A DNA stretch of 19,673 nt from Halobacteroidaceae bacterium (GCA_003550445.1 PUKG01000230.1:1-19673), one strand, 5' to 3'; numbered from the stretch's first letter, positions 1-9,076 are shown. Numbers and translations: made by a program. The notes: generated from the sequence alone by a model not told the origin.

Positions 1-806
1 CCCCCGATCACCTAAACAGGCATAAAAACATGGAAAATTATTTCCAGGCAAAGAAAAAAATTTATCAAAACCAGGGAGAAAAACATTTTTTAGTTTTGAA
101 TTATGATAACCCCTGGACCAGGGAAATTGAAAAAGAAAAAACAAAACCAACAAAAATATGGTACAGTCTGGAAAAAGAAGTGAGAGGTTTTTGTTTAAAA
201 GATGATGTTCTTTTCAGCACTTTCCAAAATCAACCCTTGGTGAACAAAAAAGATATTTTGGTTCCGGGAAAACATAACATAAGTAATGTCCTTGTTGCCA
301 CGGGTATTTCTGCTTTGCTCGGGGTTGGGCAAAGGGATCTGATTCGGGAAACCCGATCTTTTAAGGGCCTGCCCCATACAATGGAATTAATAGGAGAAAT
401 TCATGGTGTTCGATTTATCAACGATTCCAAAGGAACCAATCCGGAAGCGACGGTTTCAGCAATTAAGGGTTTGAAAGGCCCAAAAATTTTAATTTCTGGA
501 GGACAGGACAGGGGATTAGATTTAACGGGATTAGCCCAAGCTGTAGTAAATGAAAATATTAAAGCTTTAATTATTACGGGAGAAAACCAATGGAAAATTT
601 ATGAAGCCGTAAAAAGCCTTGGATACACGGAAATTTTCACCGTGGAGAACTTACAAAAAGCTGTAACCCTGGCCTGGGGTAAGGCTGGAAAGGGAGACTG
701 GGTTGTTTTTTCTCCTGGGGCGGCCAGCTGGGATCAGTACAGGGATTTTGCTGAACGGGGCAATCTTTTCCGAAAACTAGTAGGTGAATTAGAGGGGGGG
801 GAATAA
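1..806 (+). CDS. murD: UDP-N-acetylmuramoyl-L-alanine--D-glutamate ligase, 5'-truncated by window edge
   Basis: MurD is the cytoplasmic ATP-dependent ligase that adds D-Glu to UDP-MurNAc-L-Ala. The reading frame is open from base 3 and begins inside the Mur-ligase signature (PDHLNRHKNMENY), so the ATG at 30 is internal and roughly the first 190 residues lie off the window. Visible blocks are the VPGKHNISN motif of the central-to-C-terminal hinge, HTMELIGEIHGVRFINDSKGT-type residues at the start of the C-terminal ligase domain (NDSKGTNPEA), LISGGQDRG, and the C-terminal SPGAASWDQYRDFAERG box. All are typical of MurD rather than MurC, MurE or MurF. Its stop is one base before the ftsW start, and its last codons include a G8 run (794-801) that doubles as the ftsW SD. 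First gene seen of the dcw operon. Confidence 0.97.
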   Translation, partial: PDHLNRHKNMENYFQAKKKIYQNQGEKHFLVLNYDNPWTREIEKEKTKPTKIWYSLEKEVRGFCLKDDVLFSTFQNQPLVNKKDILVPGKHNISNVLVATGISALLGVGQRDLIRETRSFKGLPHTMELIGEIHGVRFINDSKGTNPEATVSAIKGLKGPKILISGGQDRGLDLTGLAQAVVNENIKALIITGENQWKIYEAVKSLGYTEIFTVENLQKAVTLAWGKAGKGDWVVFSPGAASWDQYRDFAERGNLFRKLVGELEGGE

Positions 807-807
807 C

Positions 808-1902
808 ATGGAGAGAAAGGGAGTAGATATTACCCTGCTGGTGGTTGTTTTAACTCTTGTAGGGATTGGCCTTATAATGGTATTAAGTGCAAGTTCAATC
901 CAGGCTCTTTCTCGCCACGGAGATACATATTATTTCCTAAAAAGACAGATGACATGGGCCGTTTTGGGGATTCTTTCCATGCTAATTCTCTCCAGGTTTA
1001 ATTACCATTTATGGGGTCGTCTTGGAAAGATAATTCTATTGTTAGGGATTTTTATTTTAATAATTGTTTTAATACCTCAGTTCGGTTATATAGCGGGAGG
1101 GTCAAGGCGTTGGTTGATTTTTGGTCCCATTGTAATTCAGGCTTCGGAGGTTGCTAAGTTTTCTCTGATAATATACATGGCTGGCTACCTTGCCCAAAAA
1201 AATGAAAGGGTTCGGGCCAGTTTTAAGGGTTTAATTCCTCCCCTAATTATTATTGGGTTGGTATTATATCTGATAGTTCTTGAACCAGATCTGGGAACAG
1301 CTATTAGTATTGGAGTAACGGTTTTTCTCATGTTTTTTGCAGCCGGAGTAAAAATGACCAACATGGGACTTCTATTTTTAGGATCTTTACCAGTTTTATA
1401 TTATTTTATGATGGGTGAAGCCTACCGCCGTCAAAGATTGATGGCCTTTATTAATCCCTGGCAGGATCCACTTGATTCCGGTTTTCATATTATTCAATCC
1501 ATGTATGCTCTTGGGTCAGGTGGTTTATTTGGGGTTGGTTTTGGGCAAAGTATGCAAAAGTTTTTCTATTTACCCGCACCCAGCACCGATTTTATCTATG
1601 CAGTTATTGGGGAAGAGTTAGGACTGGTTGGAACAACCCTAATAATTGTCCTGTTTTTTATTCTTGCCTGGCGAGGAATTTCCATTGGTTTAAACGCACC
1701 TGATCTCTTAGGGACCCTTCTTGCCGTTGGCCTGACGACAATGATAACAATTCAGGCAATTATTAACATAGGGGTAGTTTCTGGTTCTCTTCCCGTTACA
1801 GGGATAACCCTTCCTTTTATTAGCTACGGGGGGTCATCTCTTGTGATAATGTTAAGCTCAATAGGAATTTTATTAAATATTTCCCGACATGTTAGGAGTT
1901 AG
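808..1902 (+). CDS. ftsW: SEDS-family peptidoglycan glycosyltransferase FtsW / SpoVE
   Basis: Polytopic membrane glycosyltransferase that polymerises lipid II at the septum with a partner class B PBP. The 364-residue protein is almost entirely hydrophobic segments, about ten, normal for FtsW. Family marks are ASSIQALS near residue 28, the GGSRRW loop (97-102), EVAKFSLI, DLGTA (161-165), STDFIYAVIGEELG (259-272, with the conserved acidic residue of SEDS enzymes at D261) and PFISYGGSS (336-344). The ATG follows murD by one base and uses the G-rich end of murD as SD. In spore-formers this dcw position is often labelled spoVE; sequence alone does not separate FtsW from SpoVE. The placement between murD and murG fits either, and vegetative septal synthesis is the simpler reading because no sporulation genes are seen nearby. 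Confidence 0.95.
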   Translation: MERKGVDITLLVVVLTLVGIGLIMVLSASSIQALSRHGDTYYFLKRQMTWAVLGILSMLILSRFNYHLWGRLGKIILLLGIFILIIVLIPQFGYIAGGSRRWLIFGPIVIQASEVAKFSLIIYMAGYLAQKNERVRASFKGLIPPLIIIGLVLYLIVLEPDLGTAISIGVTVFLMFFAAGVKMTNMGLLFLGSLPVLYYFMMGEAYRRQRLMAFINPWQDPLDSGFHIIQSMYALGSGGLFGVGFGQSMQKFFYLPAPSTDFIYAVIGEELGLVGTTLIIVLFFILAWRGISIGLNAPDLLGTLLAVGLTTMITIQAIINIGVVSGSLPVTGITLPFISYGGSSLVIMLSSIGILLNISRHVRS

Positions 1903-1913
1903 GGGGGGTAACA

Positions 1914-3056
1914 GTGAAGATTGCCATTGTTGGAGGTGGAACTGGAGGCCACGTGTACCCTGGTATAGCTGTTGCCCGGGCCTTCAAGGAAAAATCGGAA
2001 ATAATTTTTCTCGGGCAAAAGGATAAAATTGAAGGAGAAGAAGTACCAAAAGCCGGTTTTAAATTAATCCCAATTTCCGCTTCGCCAATCAGCAGAAGAC
2101 TTTCTTTTAGTTTGTTTAGGACGGGTTGGAATTTATTGCGAGGAACATTTCAATCTTTTTTTATTCTCCGCAAATTTCGACCCGATATTATTCTTGGGAC
2201 AGGAGGTTATGTGGCGGCCCCGGCTTTACTGGGAGCAGTTTTTTTAAAAATCCCAATTATCCTCCATGAACAGAATGCTTTTCCCAGCCTTACCAATCGC
2301 TTGTTATCGCGGAGAGCAAGGGTTGTTTGTATTAGCTTTCCTCCAGCAGAAAAATTCTTTCCCCGGGCCAATAAAGTTGTCCTAACTGGAAACCCAGTTC
2401 GTCCCGAGGTAACCAACTATTGCCGGGAAAAAGCACGAGAGGAATTGGGCTTAAAAGGTGAAGATAGACTGGTATTGATTGCTGGTGGTAGCCAGGGAGC
2501 AAAATCCTTAAATACTGCCGTGGTGAGATGGTTAAAAAACAATGAAATAAAAAAGGATTGGAAAATTGTCCATTCTACGGGGAAAAAAAATTACCAGGAT
2601 GTAATTAACTATTATAAAAAGCTGGGGGTTAATCCAAAGGAAAAAAAATATTTAACTCTGGCTCCTTATATTGAAAATATGGCGCAGTTCCTTGCAGCCT
2701 CTGACCTTTTTGTTGGCAGGGCGGGAGCAACTACTGTTTCAGAAATAATAACCAGGGGTCTCCCAGCCATACTTATTCCCTACCCTTACGCCGCAGAAGA
2801 TCACCAAACCGCAAATGCTCGATACCTGGAAGAAAATAAGGCTGCAATTATTTTGCCCGATGAGGAATTAGAAGAAGGAAAACTGGCAAGTTTGGTAGAA
2901 GAACTGCTAAATGATCCGAAAAATTTGGGGAAAATGAGCAAAAATTCCTCGAATTTAGGTTGGAAAGATTCAATCGAAAAAATTTCTCAGGAAATAGAAT
3001 CCGTTTTTAGGGAAAAAAAGAGGGGTAAAGAGGGTGGTGAAGATCATGGGAATTGA
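1914..3056 (+). CDS. murG: UDP-GlcNAc:lipid I N-acetylglucosaminyltransferase MurG
   Basis: Peripheral membrane GT28 enzyme that turns lipid I into lipid II. Residues 7-13 are the N-terminal G-loop GGGTGGH. HEQN (118-121), TGNPVR (158-163), GGSQGA (191-196), GRAGATTVSEI (268-278) and PYPYAAEDHQTANA (289-302) are the expected acceptor- and UDP-GlcNAc-binding motifs. The length of 380 is slightly above the usual 355-370 because of a charged Lys/Glu/Gly-rich tail. The start is GTG with a G7 SD at 1902-1908 five bases upstream. The 3' end overlaps the start of murC, suggesting translational coupling. Confidence 0.97.
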   Translation: MKIAIVGGGTGGHVYPGIAVARAFKEKSEIIFLGQKDKIEGEEVPKAGFKLIPISASPISRRLSFSLFRTGWNLLRGTFQSFFILRKFRPDIILGTGGYVAAPALLGAVFLKIPIILHEQNAFPSLTNRLLSRRARVVCISFPPAEKFFPRANKVVLTGNPVRPEVTNYCREKAREELGLKGEDRLVLIAGGSQGAKSLNTAVVRWLKNNEIKKDWKIVHSTGKKNYQDVINYYKKLGVNPKEKKYLTLAPYIENMAQFLAASDLFVGRAGATTVSEIITRGLPAILIPYPYAAEDHQTANARYLEENKAAIILPDEELEEGKLASLVEELLNDPKNLGKMSKNSSNLGWKDSIEKISQEIESVFREKKRGKEGGEDHGN

Positions 3057-4476
3057 CTCCAGGGAATTTAGCGATCTTGAAAGGAAAGGATCTTTCCACT
3101 TTATTGGAATTGGCGGGATTTCAATGAGCGGGATTGCCCGTCTTCTCCTGGAAAAAGGTTATCAAGTTAGTGGTTCTGATTTAAAGGATTCGGACTTATT
3201 GCAAACCCTTAGGGTTTCCGGAGCCAGGATTTCCATTGGCCATGATCCCAAAAATATTTCCGGGGCTGGAGTAGTTGTTATTTCATCTGCAATCCCCGAA
3301 GATAATTGTGAAGTACAGGAAGCCAGACGGTTGGGGCTTCCTGTTTGGCAAAGAGCCCAAATGATTGCCAAAATAATGGAAAATAAAAAAGGAATTGCAA
3401 TTGCGGGGACCCACGGGAAAACAACAACCACTTCAATGGCCTCTCTCCTATTGGAAAAGAATGATTTTGATCCAACGGTTTTAATCGGGGGAGAACTGAA
3501 TGATCTTGGTGGAAATGCCAAACTTGGCCGGGGAGAACTGGTTGTAACCGAAGCAGATGAAAGCGATGGTTCATTTTTGTTTTTTTCTCCTGAAATAGCT
3601 TTGATTACCAATATTGAACTGGATCACCCCGATTATTTTTCTTCCTACCAGATGGTTTTAAATGTTTTCCAAAAATTTATGAAAAAAGTTTCTCCCCAGG
3701 GGAAAATTATTCTTTGCATTGATGACCCCGGGATTAAAGAGGCAATTGCTTTAGAAACTCCTCAAACCCCCATTTTAAGTTATGGGTTGGGAAATGGAGA
3801 CTTACAGGGAAGAGAAGTTGTTTTAAATAATGGGGGGAGCAACTTTAAAGTTTTTTTTCGAGGAGAAAAGCTTGGAGAAATTAACTTAAGGGTTCCCGGA
3901 AAACATAATGTATACAATTCTCTTGGGGTAATTGGGATTGGACTAACCCTGGGGCTGGAATTTCCCCAAATTAAAAAGGGTCTGGAAGCTTATAAAGGGG
4001 TCCAGAGACGTTTTGAGGAAATTGGGCTGGTTGGTGGAGTAAGGATAATTGACGATTATGCCCACCACCCTACAGAAATTGAAGCAACCATCAATGCGGC
4101 GAGAAGTACTGATCCTAATAGAGTCCTGGCAATATTTCAACCCCATCGATATTCCCGGACCAGTTCTTTGCAAACTGGTTTTGCTGAGGCTCTTGATAAA
4201 GCTGATATTGTAATAGTTACATCAATTTATTCTGCTTCAGAAAAACCAATTCCAGGAGTAAGCGGAGAGAAAATTGTTAACCTGATTAAGGAAAAAGGTA
4301 AAGAAAATAAGGCTATCTATTGCCCTAAACTTGAGGATATTCCCAAAATTATCGGAGGAGACCTAAAACCGGGGGACTTGGTTTTAACCCTTGGAGCAGG
4401 AGATGTTTTTAAAGTTGGTCCACTTCTAAGGGGTTTTTTGGAAACTCAAGAAGGGGTTTCGGCAAAGAGAGCTTAA
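3046..4476 (+). CDS. murC: UDP-N-acetylmuramate--L-alanine ligase MurC
   Basis: First Mur ligase of the pathway, adding L-Ala to UDP-MurNAc with ATP. Visible are FHFIGIGGISMSG (residues 17-29, N-terminal UDP-binding fold), the P-loop GTHGKTTT (121-128), EADESDGSF, NIELDHPDYF, the VPGKHNVYNSL hinge, RRFEEIG, the IDDYAHHPTEI box and FQPHRYSRT. I chose ATG 3046 because the GGTGGTGA at 3033-3040 is an SD with five-base spacing. The frame is open upstream with GTG codons at 3034 and 3037, so a start up to four residues longer is possible. It overlaps murG by 11 bases. About 476 residues, normal length. No murB follows, although murC and murB are often neighbours. Confidence 0.97.
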   Translation: MGIDSREFSDLERKGSFHFIGIGGISMSGIARLLLEKGYQVSGSDLKDSDLLQTLRVSGARISIGHDPKNISGAGVVVISSAIPEDNCEVQEARRLGLPVWQRAQMIAKIMENKKGIAIAGTHGKTTTTSMASLLLEKNDFDPTVLIGGELNDLGGNAKLGRGELVVTEADESDGSFLFFSPEIALITNIELDHPDYFSSYQMVLNVFQKFMKKVSPQGKIILCIDDPGIKEAIALETPQTPILSYGLGNGDLQGREVVLNNGGSNFKVFFRGEKLGEINLRVPGKHNVYNSLGVIGIGLTLGLEFPQIKKGLEAYKGVQRRFEEIGLVGGVRIIDDYAHHPTEIEATINAARSTDPNRVLAIFQPHRYSRTSSLQTGFAEALDKADIVIVTSIYSASEKPIPGVSGEKIVNLIKEKGKENKAIYCPKLEDIPKIIGGDLKPGDLVLTLGAGDVFKVGPLLRGFLETQEGVSAKRA

Positions 4477-4499
4477 AGAATTAGCAGGAGGAGTTGTTG

Positions 4500-5783
4500 A
4501 TGGAAGGAATTAAAATCTGCCAGGGAGAAAAACCTTTAAAGGGAGAAATAAAAATTAGCGGCTCGAAAAACGCCTCTCTACCTATAATGGCTGCTACTGT
4601 TTTGGAACCGGCTGAATACATACTCCATGATGTTCCTGTTTTAAGGGATATTAAGGTTATGCAGGCCGTTCTAAAAGCTCTTGGTGGGAGAATTGAACAG
4701 AAGGGGAATTCAATGTTAATTGATACCCGGGATTTAAATTCTACTGAGATCCCGGATTATTTAATGCGGAAAATGAGGGCAAGCATTCTTTTTATGGGGC
4801 CATTGCTGGGAAGATTTGGGAAAGTAAAGGTTTCTCAACCAGGAGGGTGTAGTATAGGTCCAAGACCAATTGACTGGCATGTAAAAGGCCTTTCCCAGAT
4901 GGGAGCAAATTTTAAGGAGAGCCACGGTTTTTTAACAGGTTGGGGGGGCTCCCTAAAAGGGAAAGAAATCCACCTGGATTTTCCCAGTGTAGGAACCACA
5001 GAAAATCTAATGCTGGGAGCGGCAAAAGCCCAGGGAAATACAGTAATTAGAAATGCCGCCCGAGAACCTGAAATTGTGGATTTGCAGAACTTTCTTAATT
5101 CCATGGGGGCGGAAATAATTGGGGCCGGGACTGACATGATAAAAATCACAGGCAAAAAAAGTTTAAGCGGAACAGAACATACCGTTATTCCTGACAGAAT
5201 AGAAGCTGGAACTTTTTTACTGGCTGGAGCAATTACAAAAGGGGAGGTAAAACTTCTCAATGTGATTCCTGAGCACCTGGAGTCAGTTATTGCCAAGATT
5301 AGAGAGGCAGGTTTCGAAATAAAAGAAGAGGGGGAGACTTTAACAATTTTATCAACTGGAATAACCCCCAATTCTCTTGACATAAAAACTTATCCCTATC
5401 CCGGGTTTCCCACAGATATGCAGCCCCAATTTATGGCCCTGCTATCTCTTGCCAGGGGGACAAGCGTCATAACAGAAAATATTTTTGAAAACCGAATGAA
5501 ACATGCTGAAGAACTTAAACGACTTGGTGCTAATATCCGGGTAGAAGGGAAAACCGCAATAATTCAAGGAGTTCAAAGGCTTTATGGAGCTTTTGTAGAA
5601 TCTCCTCCCGCCCTGCGGGCTGGAGCTGCCTTGGTCCTGGCGGGACTTGCCGCAGAAGGAGAAACTCTCGTTGCGGACATTGAACATATTGAAAGAGGAT
5701 ATGATAACCTTGTTGGTAAATTAAAAAAGCTTGGTGCAGAGGTTGAATTAATAAAAATTTCTGAGGAAGACAAAAATGCGTAA
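4500..5783 (+). CDS. murA: UDP-N-acetylglucosamine 1-carboxyvinyltransferase MurA
   Basis: EPT-family enzyme that moves enolpyruvate from PEP onto UDP-GlcNAc, the committed step of peptidoglycan synthesis. SGSKNASLPI near the N-terminus carries the conserved Lys-Asn pair. PGGCSIGPRPIDWH carries the catalytic Cys (codon 4848-4850, residue 117), so this is the Cys-type enzyme expected to be fosfomycin-sensitive rather than the Cys-to-Asp form. PDRIEAGTF and the FPTDMQPQ block are also present. The length of 427 is typical. ATG 4500 is preferred over TTG 4494 and 4497 because AGGAGG at 4486-4491 lies eight bases upstream. Its last eight bases overlap the ftsQ start. A G7 run at 4942-4948 encodes in-frame glycines. 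Confidence 0.97.
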   Translation: MEGIKICQGEKPLKGEIKISGSKNASLPIMAATVLEPAEYILHDVPVLRDIKVMQAVLKALGGRIEQKGNSMLIDTRDLNSTEIPDYLMRKMRASILFMGPLLGRFGKVKVSQPGGCSIGPRPIDWHVKGLSQMGANFKESHGFLTGWGGSLKGKEIHLDFPSVGTTENLMLGAAKAQGNTVIRNAAREPEIVDLQNFLNSMGAEIIGAGTDMIKITGKKSLSGTEHTVIPDRIEAGTFLLAGAITKGEVKLLNVIPEHLESVIAKIREAGFEIKEEGETLTILSTGITPNSLDIKTYPYPGFPTDMQPQFMALLSLARGTSVITENIFENRMKHAEELKRLGANIRVEGKTAIIQGVQRLYGAFVESPPALRAGAALVLAGLAAEGETLVADIEHIERGYDNLVGKLKKLGAEVELIKISEEDKNA

Positions 5784-6477
5784 AAGAAGATTTGGGCGCC
5801 TTCTATTTTTCTTTTTTCTGGTATTAGGGGTTCTGGTTTTCTTGAATTCAGATTTTTTCCAGGTAAAAGATTTTGAGGTTGTGGGAATGGGAAATATTGA
5901 TCCCCAGACTATTGTCCCCGAAGATGAGGTTTTGGGTCATAATATTTTTCACATTGATAAAGATTTTCTCGTTGATTATGCAAAAAAAGATCCGACTATT
6001 AGGGAAGTTAGTATTGGCCGAAAACTCCCGGCCACCCTTGTATATTATCTTGAACCCCGGGAGCCTTTAGCATGGATTCAAACGGGAAATAAATTTTTTT
6101 TGGTAGATGAAGAAGGGTATTCAATAAAAGAAACAGAAGAAATTGAAGAATTGGATCTTCCCTTAATAAAAATGGATGGAGTTGAATCGGAAGAGGAGGT
6201 GAGGTTAGACGAAAGTAATCTTGTTTTTTGTCTGAAATTGTTAGAAAATCTGGATCCCTGGGTTTTAGAAAAAATTTCCGATGTGGTCCTGGGGCGAAGG
6301 AGAAATATTCAACTTTTTTTACAGGACGGCGGTAAGATTCTTCTTGGAGAAGCTTACTCTGCTGATGAGCTACCGGGGATAATTGTTGGTTTTATGAGGG
6401 AACTTGAAGATCAACTTCATCTCCTTGAATACCTGGATTTAAGATTTGAAGGTCGCCCCGTTTACAAATTAAAATAA
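5776..6477 (+). CDS. ftsQ: Cell division protein FtsQ/DivIB
   Basis: Bitopic divisome protein that with FtsL and DivIC controls FtsW/FtsI activity. A short basic N-terminus (RKRRFGR) is followed by one hydrophobic segment at about residues 8-24 and an extracellular part. Residues 27-95 fit a POTRA domain (FQVKDFEVVG, ending in YYLEPREPLAW), followed by the FtsQ beta domain and an acidic linker (KETEEIEELD, 118-127). Family conservation is low, so the call rests on architecture, length (233) and position between murA and ftsA. The SD GAGGAAG (5763-5769) lies inside murA, with which the gene overlaps by eight bases. Confidence 0.92.
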   Translation: MRKRRFGRLLFFFFLVLGVLVFLNSDFFQVKDFEVVGMGNIDPQTIVPEDEVLGHNIFHIDKDFLVDYAKKDPTIREVSIGRKLPATLVYYLEPREPLAWIQTGNKFFLVDEEGYSIKETEEIEELDLPLIKMDGVESEEEVRLDESNLVFCLKLLENLDPWVLEKISDVVLGRRRNIQLFLQDGGKILLGEAYSADELPGIIVGFMRELEDQLHLLEYLDLRFEGRPVYKLK

Positions 6478-6552
6478 AGTTTGACAGGAGTTTTGCTCCG
6501 AATGGTGAAAATAACTTATAACAAGTTGAAAAATGAAAGGGGGCCCGAATAG

Positions 6553-7815
6553 ATGCCCCGAAAGGAAAGAATTGCCACCCTTGATGTAGGAACAAGCAAA
6601 ATTTGTGCTCTCGTGGGCGAAATTGAAGAGAACGGGACACTTGATGTCCTAGGAGTAGGTCTAAGCCCTTCTGTTGGTATCAGGAAGGGTGTTGTAATAG
6701 ACATCGAGCGCAACGCTCAAGCTATTCGCCTTGCCCTGAAAAGAGCCGAACAGATGGCAGGAATGGGTATTGACGAAGTCTGGGTTGGAGTTGCAGGAGC
6801 CCATATTGCCTCGCAGAATGCCCACGGTATGGTGGCAGTTACCGGAGAAAAAAAGGAAATCAAAGAATCGGATATCAAAAGAGTAATCGAAGCCTCCCAG
6901 ATTATTTCACTTCCGCCAAGCCGGGAAATTCTTCACGTTTTGCCTAGAGAATTTGTTGTTGATGGAAATTCCGGAATTAAAGATCCCGAAGGGATGTCAG
7001 GAGTAAGGCTGGAAGTACACTCCCATATTGTTACGGCCTCAGCAACCTCACTTGAAAACCTTATTAAGGGAGTGGAACGAAGTGGTCTTTTTGCCAGGGG
7101 GATTATTCTAGATCTCCTGGCAGTAAGTGATGCCGTTTTAACTCCTGATGAAAAGGACCTTGGAGTGGTACTGGTAGATATGGGAGGCGGAACAACAGAT
7201 GTGGCAATTTTTAAGGATGGAGGATTGGTTTTCACCAAAATTTTGCCTGTTGGGGGAAGCCATGTAACTAACGATATTGCAGTAGGACTACGTACTGCTG
7301 TTAAGAACGCAGAACAGATCAAGGTTTTGCATGGACAGGCAAGGAGCAATGAAGATTCAGATGAAATGATAACAGTACTTACAACCAGTGGGAAAGATGA
7401 ACGGGAAGTACCCAAAAGAATGTTGCTTCAAATTATAGAACCAAGAATGGTTGAGATTTTAGAACTGATTAAGACAGCTATTGAAGAATCGGGGTATGCT
7501 GGCCTAACTCCAGCAGGGGTTGTTTTTACCGGAGGTGGCTCCCTTTTAAAAGGAGCAATAGAGGCAGCTAGCGAAATTTTAGAAATCCCTGTCCGACTGG
7601 GTTATCCCGAGGAGGTAAAGGGATTAAATGAGCTTGGAGAAGGAGCCTCGGGAGAAGCAGGCTTGGGATATGTTCTAGCACCACCTGTTTTTTCTACGGC
7701 GATTGGACTAATGTACTACGGAATGGGAAGCAAACCGGATAAAAGAGCCCCGATAAAGGATTCTTTCTGGGGTTATTTACGAAAGATTGGCGATAAGCTT
7801 AAGGACACTTTTTAG
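6553..7815 (+). CDS. ftsA: Cell division protein FtsA
   Basis: Actin-like ATPase that tethers FtsZ filaments to the membrane and recruits later divisome proteins. The ATPase motifs are LDVGTSKICAL (residues 10-20), VDMGGGTTDVAIF (208-220) and VFTGGGSLLKG (324-334). The FtsA-specific SHI/1C region lies between the first two blocks. The C-terminal SFWGYLRKIGDKLKDTF (404-420) is an amphipathic helix, the usual membrane-targeting sequence. The length of 420 is normal. SD AAAGGGGG (6536-6543) is nine bases from the ATG. A 75-base gap separates it from ftsQ, and ftsZ follows after 17 bases. Because sepF is missing from its usual place, FtsA may be the main Z-ring anchor (inference). Confidence 0.97.
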   Translation: MPRKERIATLDVGTSKICALVGEIEENGTLDVLGVGLSPSVGIRKGVVIDIERNAQAIRLALKRAEQMAGMGIDEVWVGVAGAHIASQNAHGMVAVTGEKKEIKESDIKRVIEASQIISLPPSREILHVLPREFVVDGNSGIKDPEGMSGVRLEVHSHIVTASATSLENLIKGVERSGLFARGIILDLLAVSDAVLTPDEKDLGVVLVDMGGGTTDVAIFKDGGLVFTKILPVGGSHVTNDIAVGLRTAVKNAEQIKVLHGQARSNEDSDEMITVLTTSGKDEREVPKRMLLQIIEPRMVEILELIKTAIEESGYAGLTPAGVVFTGGGSLLKGAIEAASEILEIPVRLGYPEEVKGLNELGEGASGEAGLGYVLAPPVFSTAIGLMYYGMGSKPDKRAPIKDSFWGYLRKIGDKLKDTF

Positions 7816-7832
7816 AGGGAGGGAACCCTTCC

Positions 7833-8927
7833 ATGTTAGAATACGGAACCGATATGGAGCGGTTTGCTAAAATAAAAGTTGTTGGAGTTGGTGGCGGCGG
7901 AAATAACGCTGTAAACCGGATGATTGATTCCGGTTTAGAGGGTGTTGAGTTTATTTCAGTAAATACCGATGCCCAGGCATTATTGTCTTCAAATGCTGAA
8001 GTTCTTTTGCAAATTGGAGAACAATTGACAAAAGGTCTGGGAGCAGGTGCTGAACCGGAAATCGGCGCCCAGGCAGCCGAAGAAAGCCGAGAACTAATAG
8101 CTGAGGCCCTACAGGGTGCTGATATGGTTTTTATTACCGCTGGAATGGGAGGCGGGACCGGAACTGGAGCAACACCAATAATAGCAGAAATTTCTAAGGA
8201 AATTGGTGCATTAACTGTGGGTGTTGTCACAAAACCTTTTTCTGTGGAAGGGCGAAAAAGAATGAACCGAGCAGAAGAGGGTATTGAAATTCTGAAAAAT
8301 AATGTTGACACATTAATTACAATTCCCAATGATAAACTTTTGGCCCTGGCCGAACAAAAAACCAGCTTAATTGATGCTTTTAAAATTGCTGATGATATTC
8401 TTCGCCAGGGAGTTAAAGGTATTTCGGATTTGATTACCATTACTGGCTTAATCAACCTTGATTTTGCTGACGTCAAAGCCATAATGACCAAAGCCGGCTC
8501 TGCCTTAATGGGAATGGGAAGAGCCAAGGGGGAAGACCGGGCTGCAGAGGCTGCAAAGATGGCTACAACCTCGCCCTTGCTTGAAACTTCCATTAATGGA
8601 GCTAAAGGAGTTCTTCTAAACATTACTGGAGGACCCGATTTAGGGTTATTAGAGGCTAACGAAGCAGTACGAATAATTTCTGAAGTTGCCGATCCTGATG
8701 CGAACATAATTCTTGGAGCAGTAGTTGATGAAAACATGGGTGAAGAGGTAATGGTTACTGTAATTGCAGCTGGCTTCGATGATAATCAGCAGATTGATGA
8801 GCCCAAAAAAGATATTGAAAAGAAAAAGGAAAAAGAACCACAAAAGGAAGAGGAAGATTTCGAAATGCCGGTATTTACCGAAAGCGATTTAGAAATTCCC
8901 GCCTTCCTGAGGCAACACAAAAAATAA
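7833..8927 (+). CDS. ftsZ: Cell division GTPase FtsZ
   Basis: Tubulin homologue that forms the cytokinetic Z-ring. Residues 17-25 carry the glycine-rich nucleotide loop (VGVGGGGNN), 104-114 the tubulin signature (AGMGGGTGTGA in context), and NLDFADV (208-214) is the T7 loop whose acidic residues complete the GTPase site of the neighbouring subunit. A charged Lys/Glu linker follows at about 325-345. The last 13 residues (DLEIPAFLRQHKK) are the conserved C-terminal peptide bound by FtsA and other partners. ATG 7833 is supported by the SD GAGGGAGGGAA at 7815-7825. An internal ATG at 7854 has no SD. A terminator begins at the stop codon, so ftsZ is the last gene of the dcw operon here. Confidence 0.98.
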   Translation: MLEYGTDMERFAKIKVVGVGGGGNNAVNRMIDSGLEGVEFISVNTDAQALLSSNAEVLLQIGEQLTKGLGAGAEPEIGAQAAEESRELIAEALQGADMVFITAGMGGGTGTGATPIIAEISKEIGALTVGVVTKPFSVEGRKRMNRAEEGIEILKNNVDTLITIPNDKLLALAEQKTSLIDAFKIADDILRQGVKGISDLITITGLINLDFADVKAIMTKAGSALMGMGRAKGEDRAAEAAKMATTSPLLETSINGAKGVLLNITGGPDLGLLEANEAVRIISEVADPDANIILGAVVDENMGEEVMVTVIAAGFDDNQQIDEPKKDIEKKKEKEPQKEEEDFEMPVFTESDLEIPAFLRQHKK

Positions 8928-8953
8928 GTTCCCCGAAAGGGGAATTTTTTTTT
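8926..8953 (+). terminator. Rho-independent terminator after ftsZ
   Basis: Inverted arms AAGTTCCCC (8926-8934) and GGGGAATTT (8939-8947), with one G-T wobble, close a GAAA tetraloop (8935-8938). A run of nine T follows at 8945-8953. The 5' arm begins within the ftsZ stop codon. This is a textbook intrinsic terminator separating the dcw operon from nrdR. Confidence 0.93.
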
Positions 8954-9076
8954 ACTGGAAAACACCTAACTCTTTTTACCAGATTAAGAAATAAAGCCAG
9001 CAAACTAAATAATTAATATAGGGAGGGGAAATGAACTAAAAAGAGAATTAAAGTAATCAGAGGGAGGCGAGGCCGA
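8954..9076 (+). promoter_or_regulatory. Intergenic region that should hold the nrdR-operon promoter (no clear boxes)
   Basis: This 123-base gap follows a strong terminator, so transcription of nrdR and downstream genes should restart here. I see an AT-rich TAATAT at 9014-9019 that could be a -10 element, but no acceptable -35 hexamer 16-18 bases upstream. Two purine-rich SD-like strings occur: GGGAGGGG at 9021-9028, which precedes only a two-codon ATG-AAC-TAA, and GGGAGG at 9062-9067, the real nrdR SD. Confidence 0.3.

Noticed and set aside
6481..6520. TTGACA at 6481 as a promoter for ftsA-ftsZ
   Set aside because: No acceptable -10 hexamer at 16-19 bases; the best candidates match about half the consensus. 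The adjacent GGAG/CTCC hairpin is only four base pairs.
7799..8737. 312-codon reverse-strand ORF opposite ftsZ
   Set aside because: Low-complexity Ser/Pro/Ala/Ile-rich translation with no motif, an antisense shadow of ftsZ codon bias. The same holds for the other reverse-strand ORFs, for example 3162-3611, 4835-5383 and 6933-7415.
9031..9039. Two-codon ORF (ATG AAC TAA) after GGGAGGGG upstream of nrdR
   Set aside because: SD spacing of two bases is too short and there is no supporting regulatory structure.
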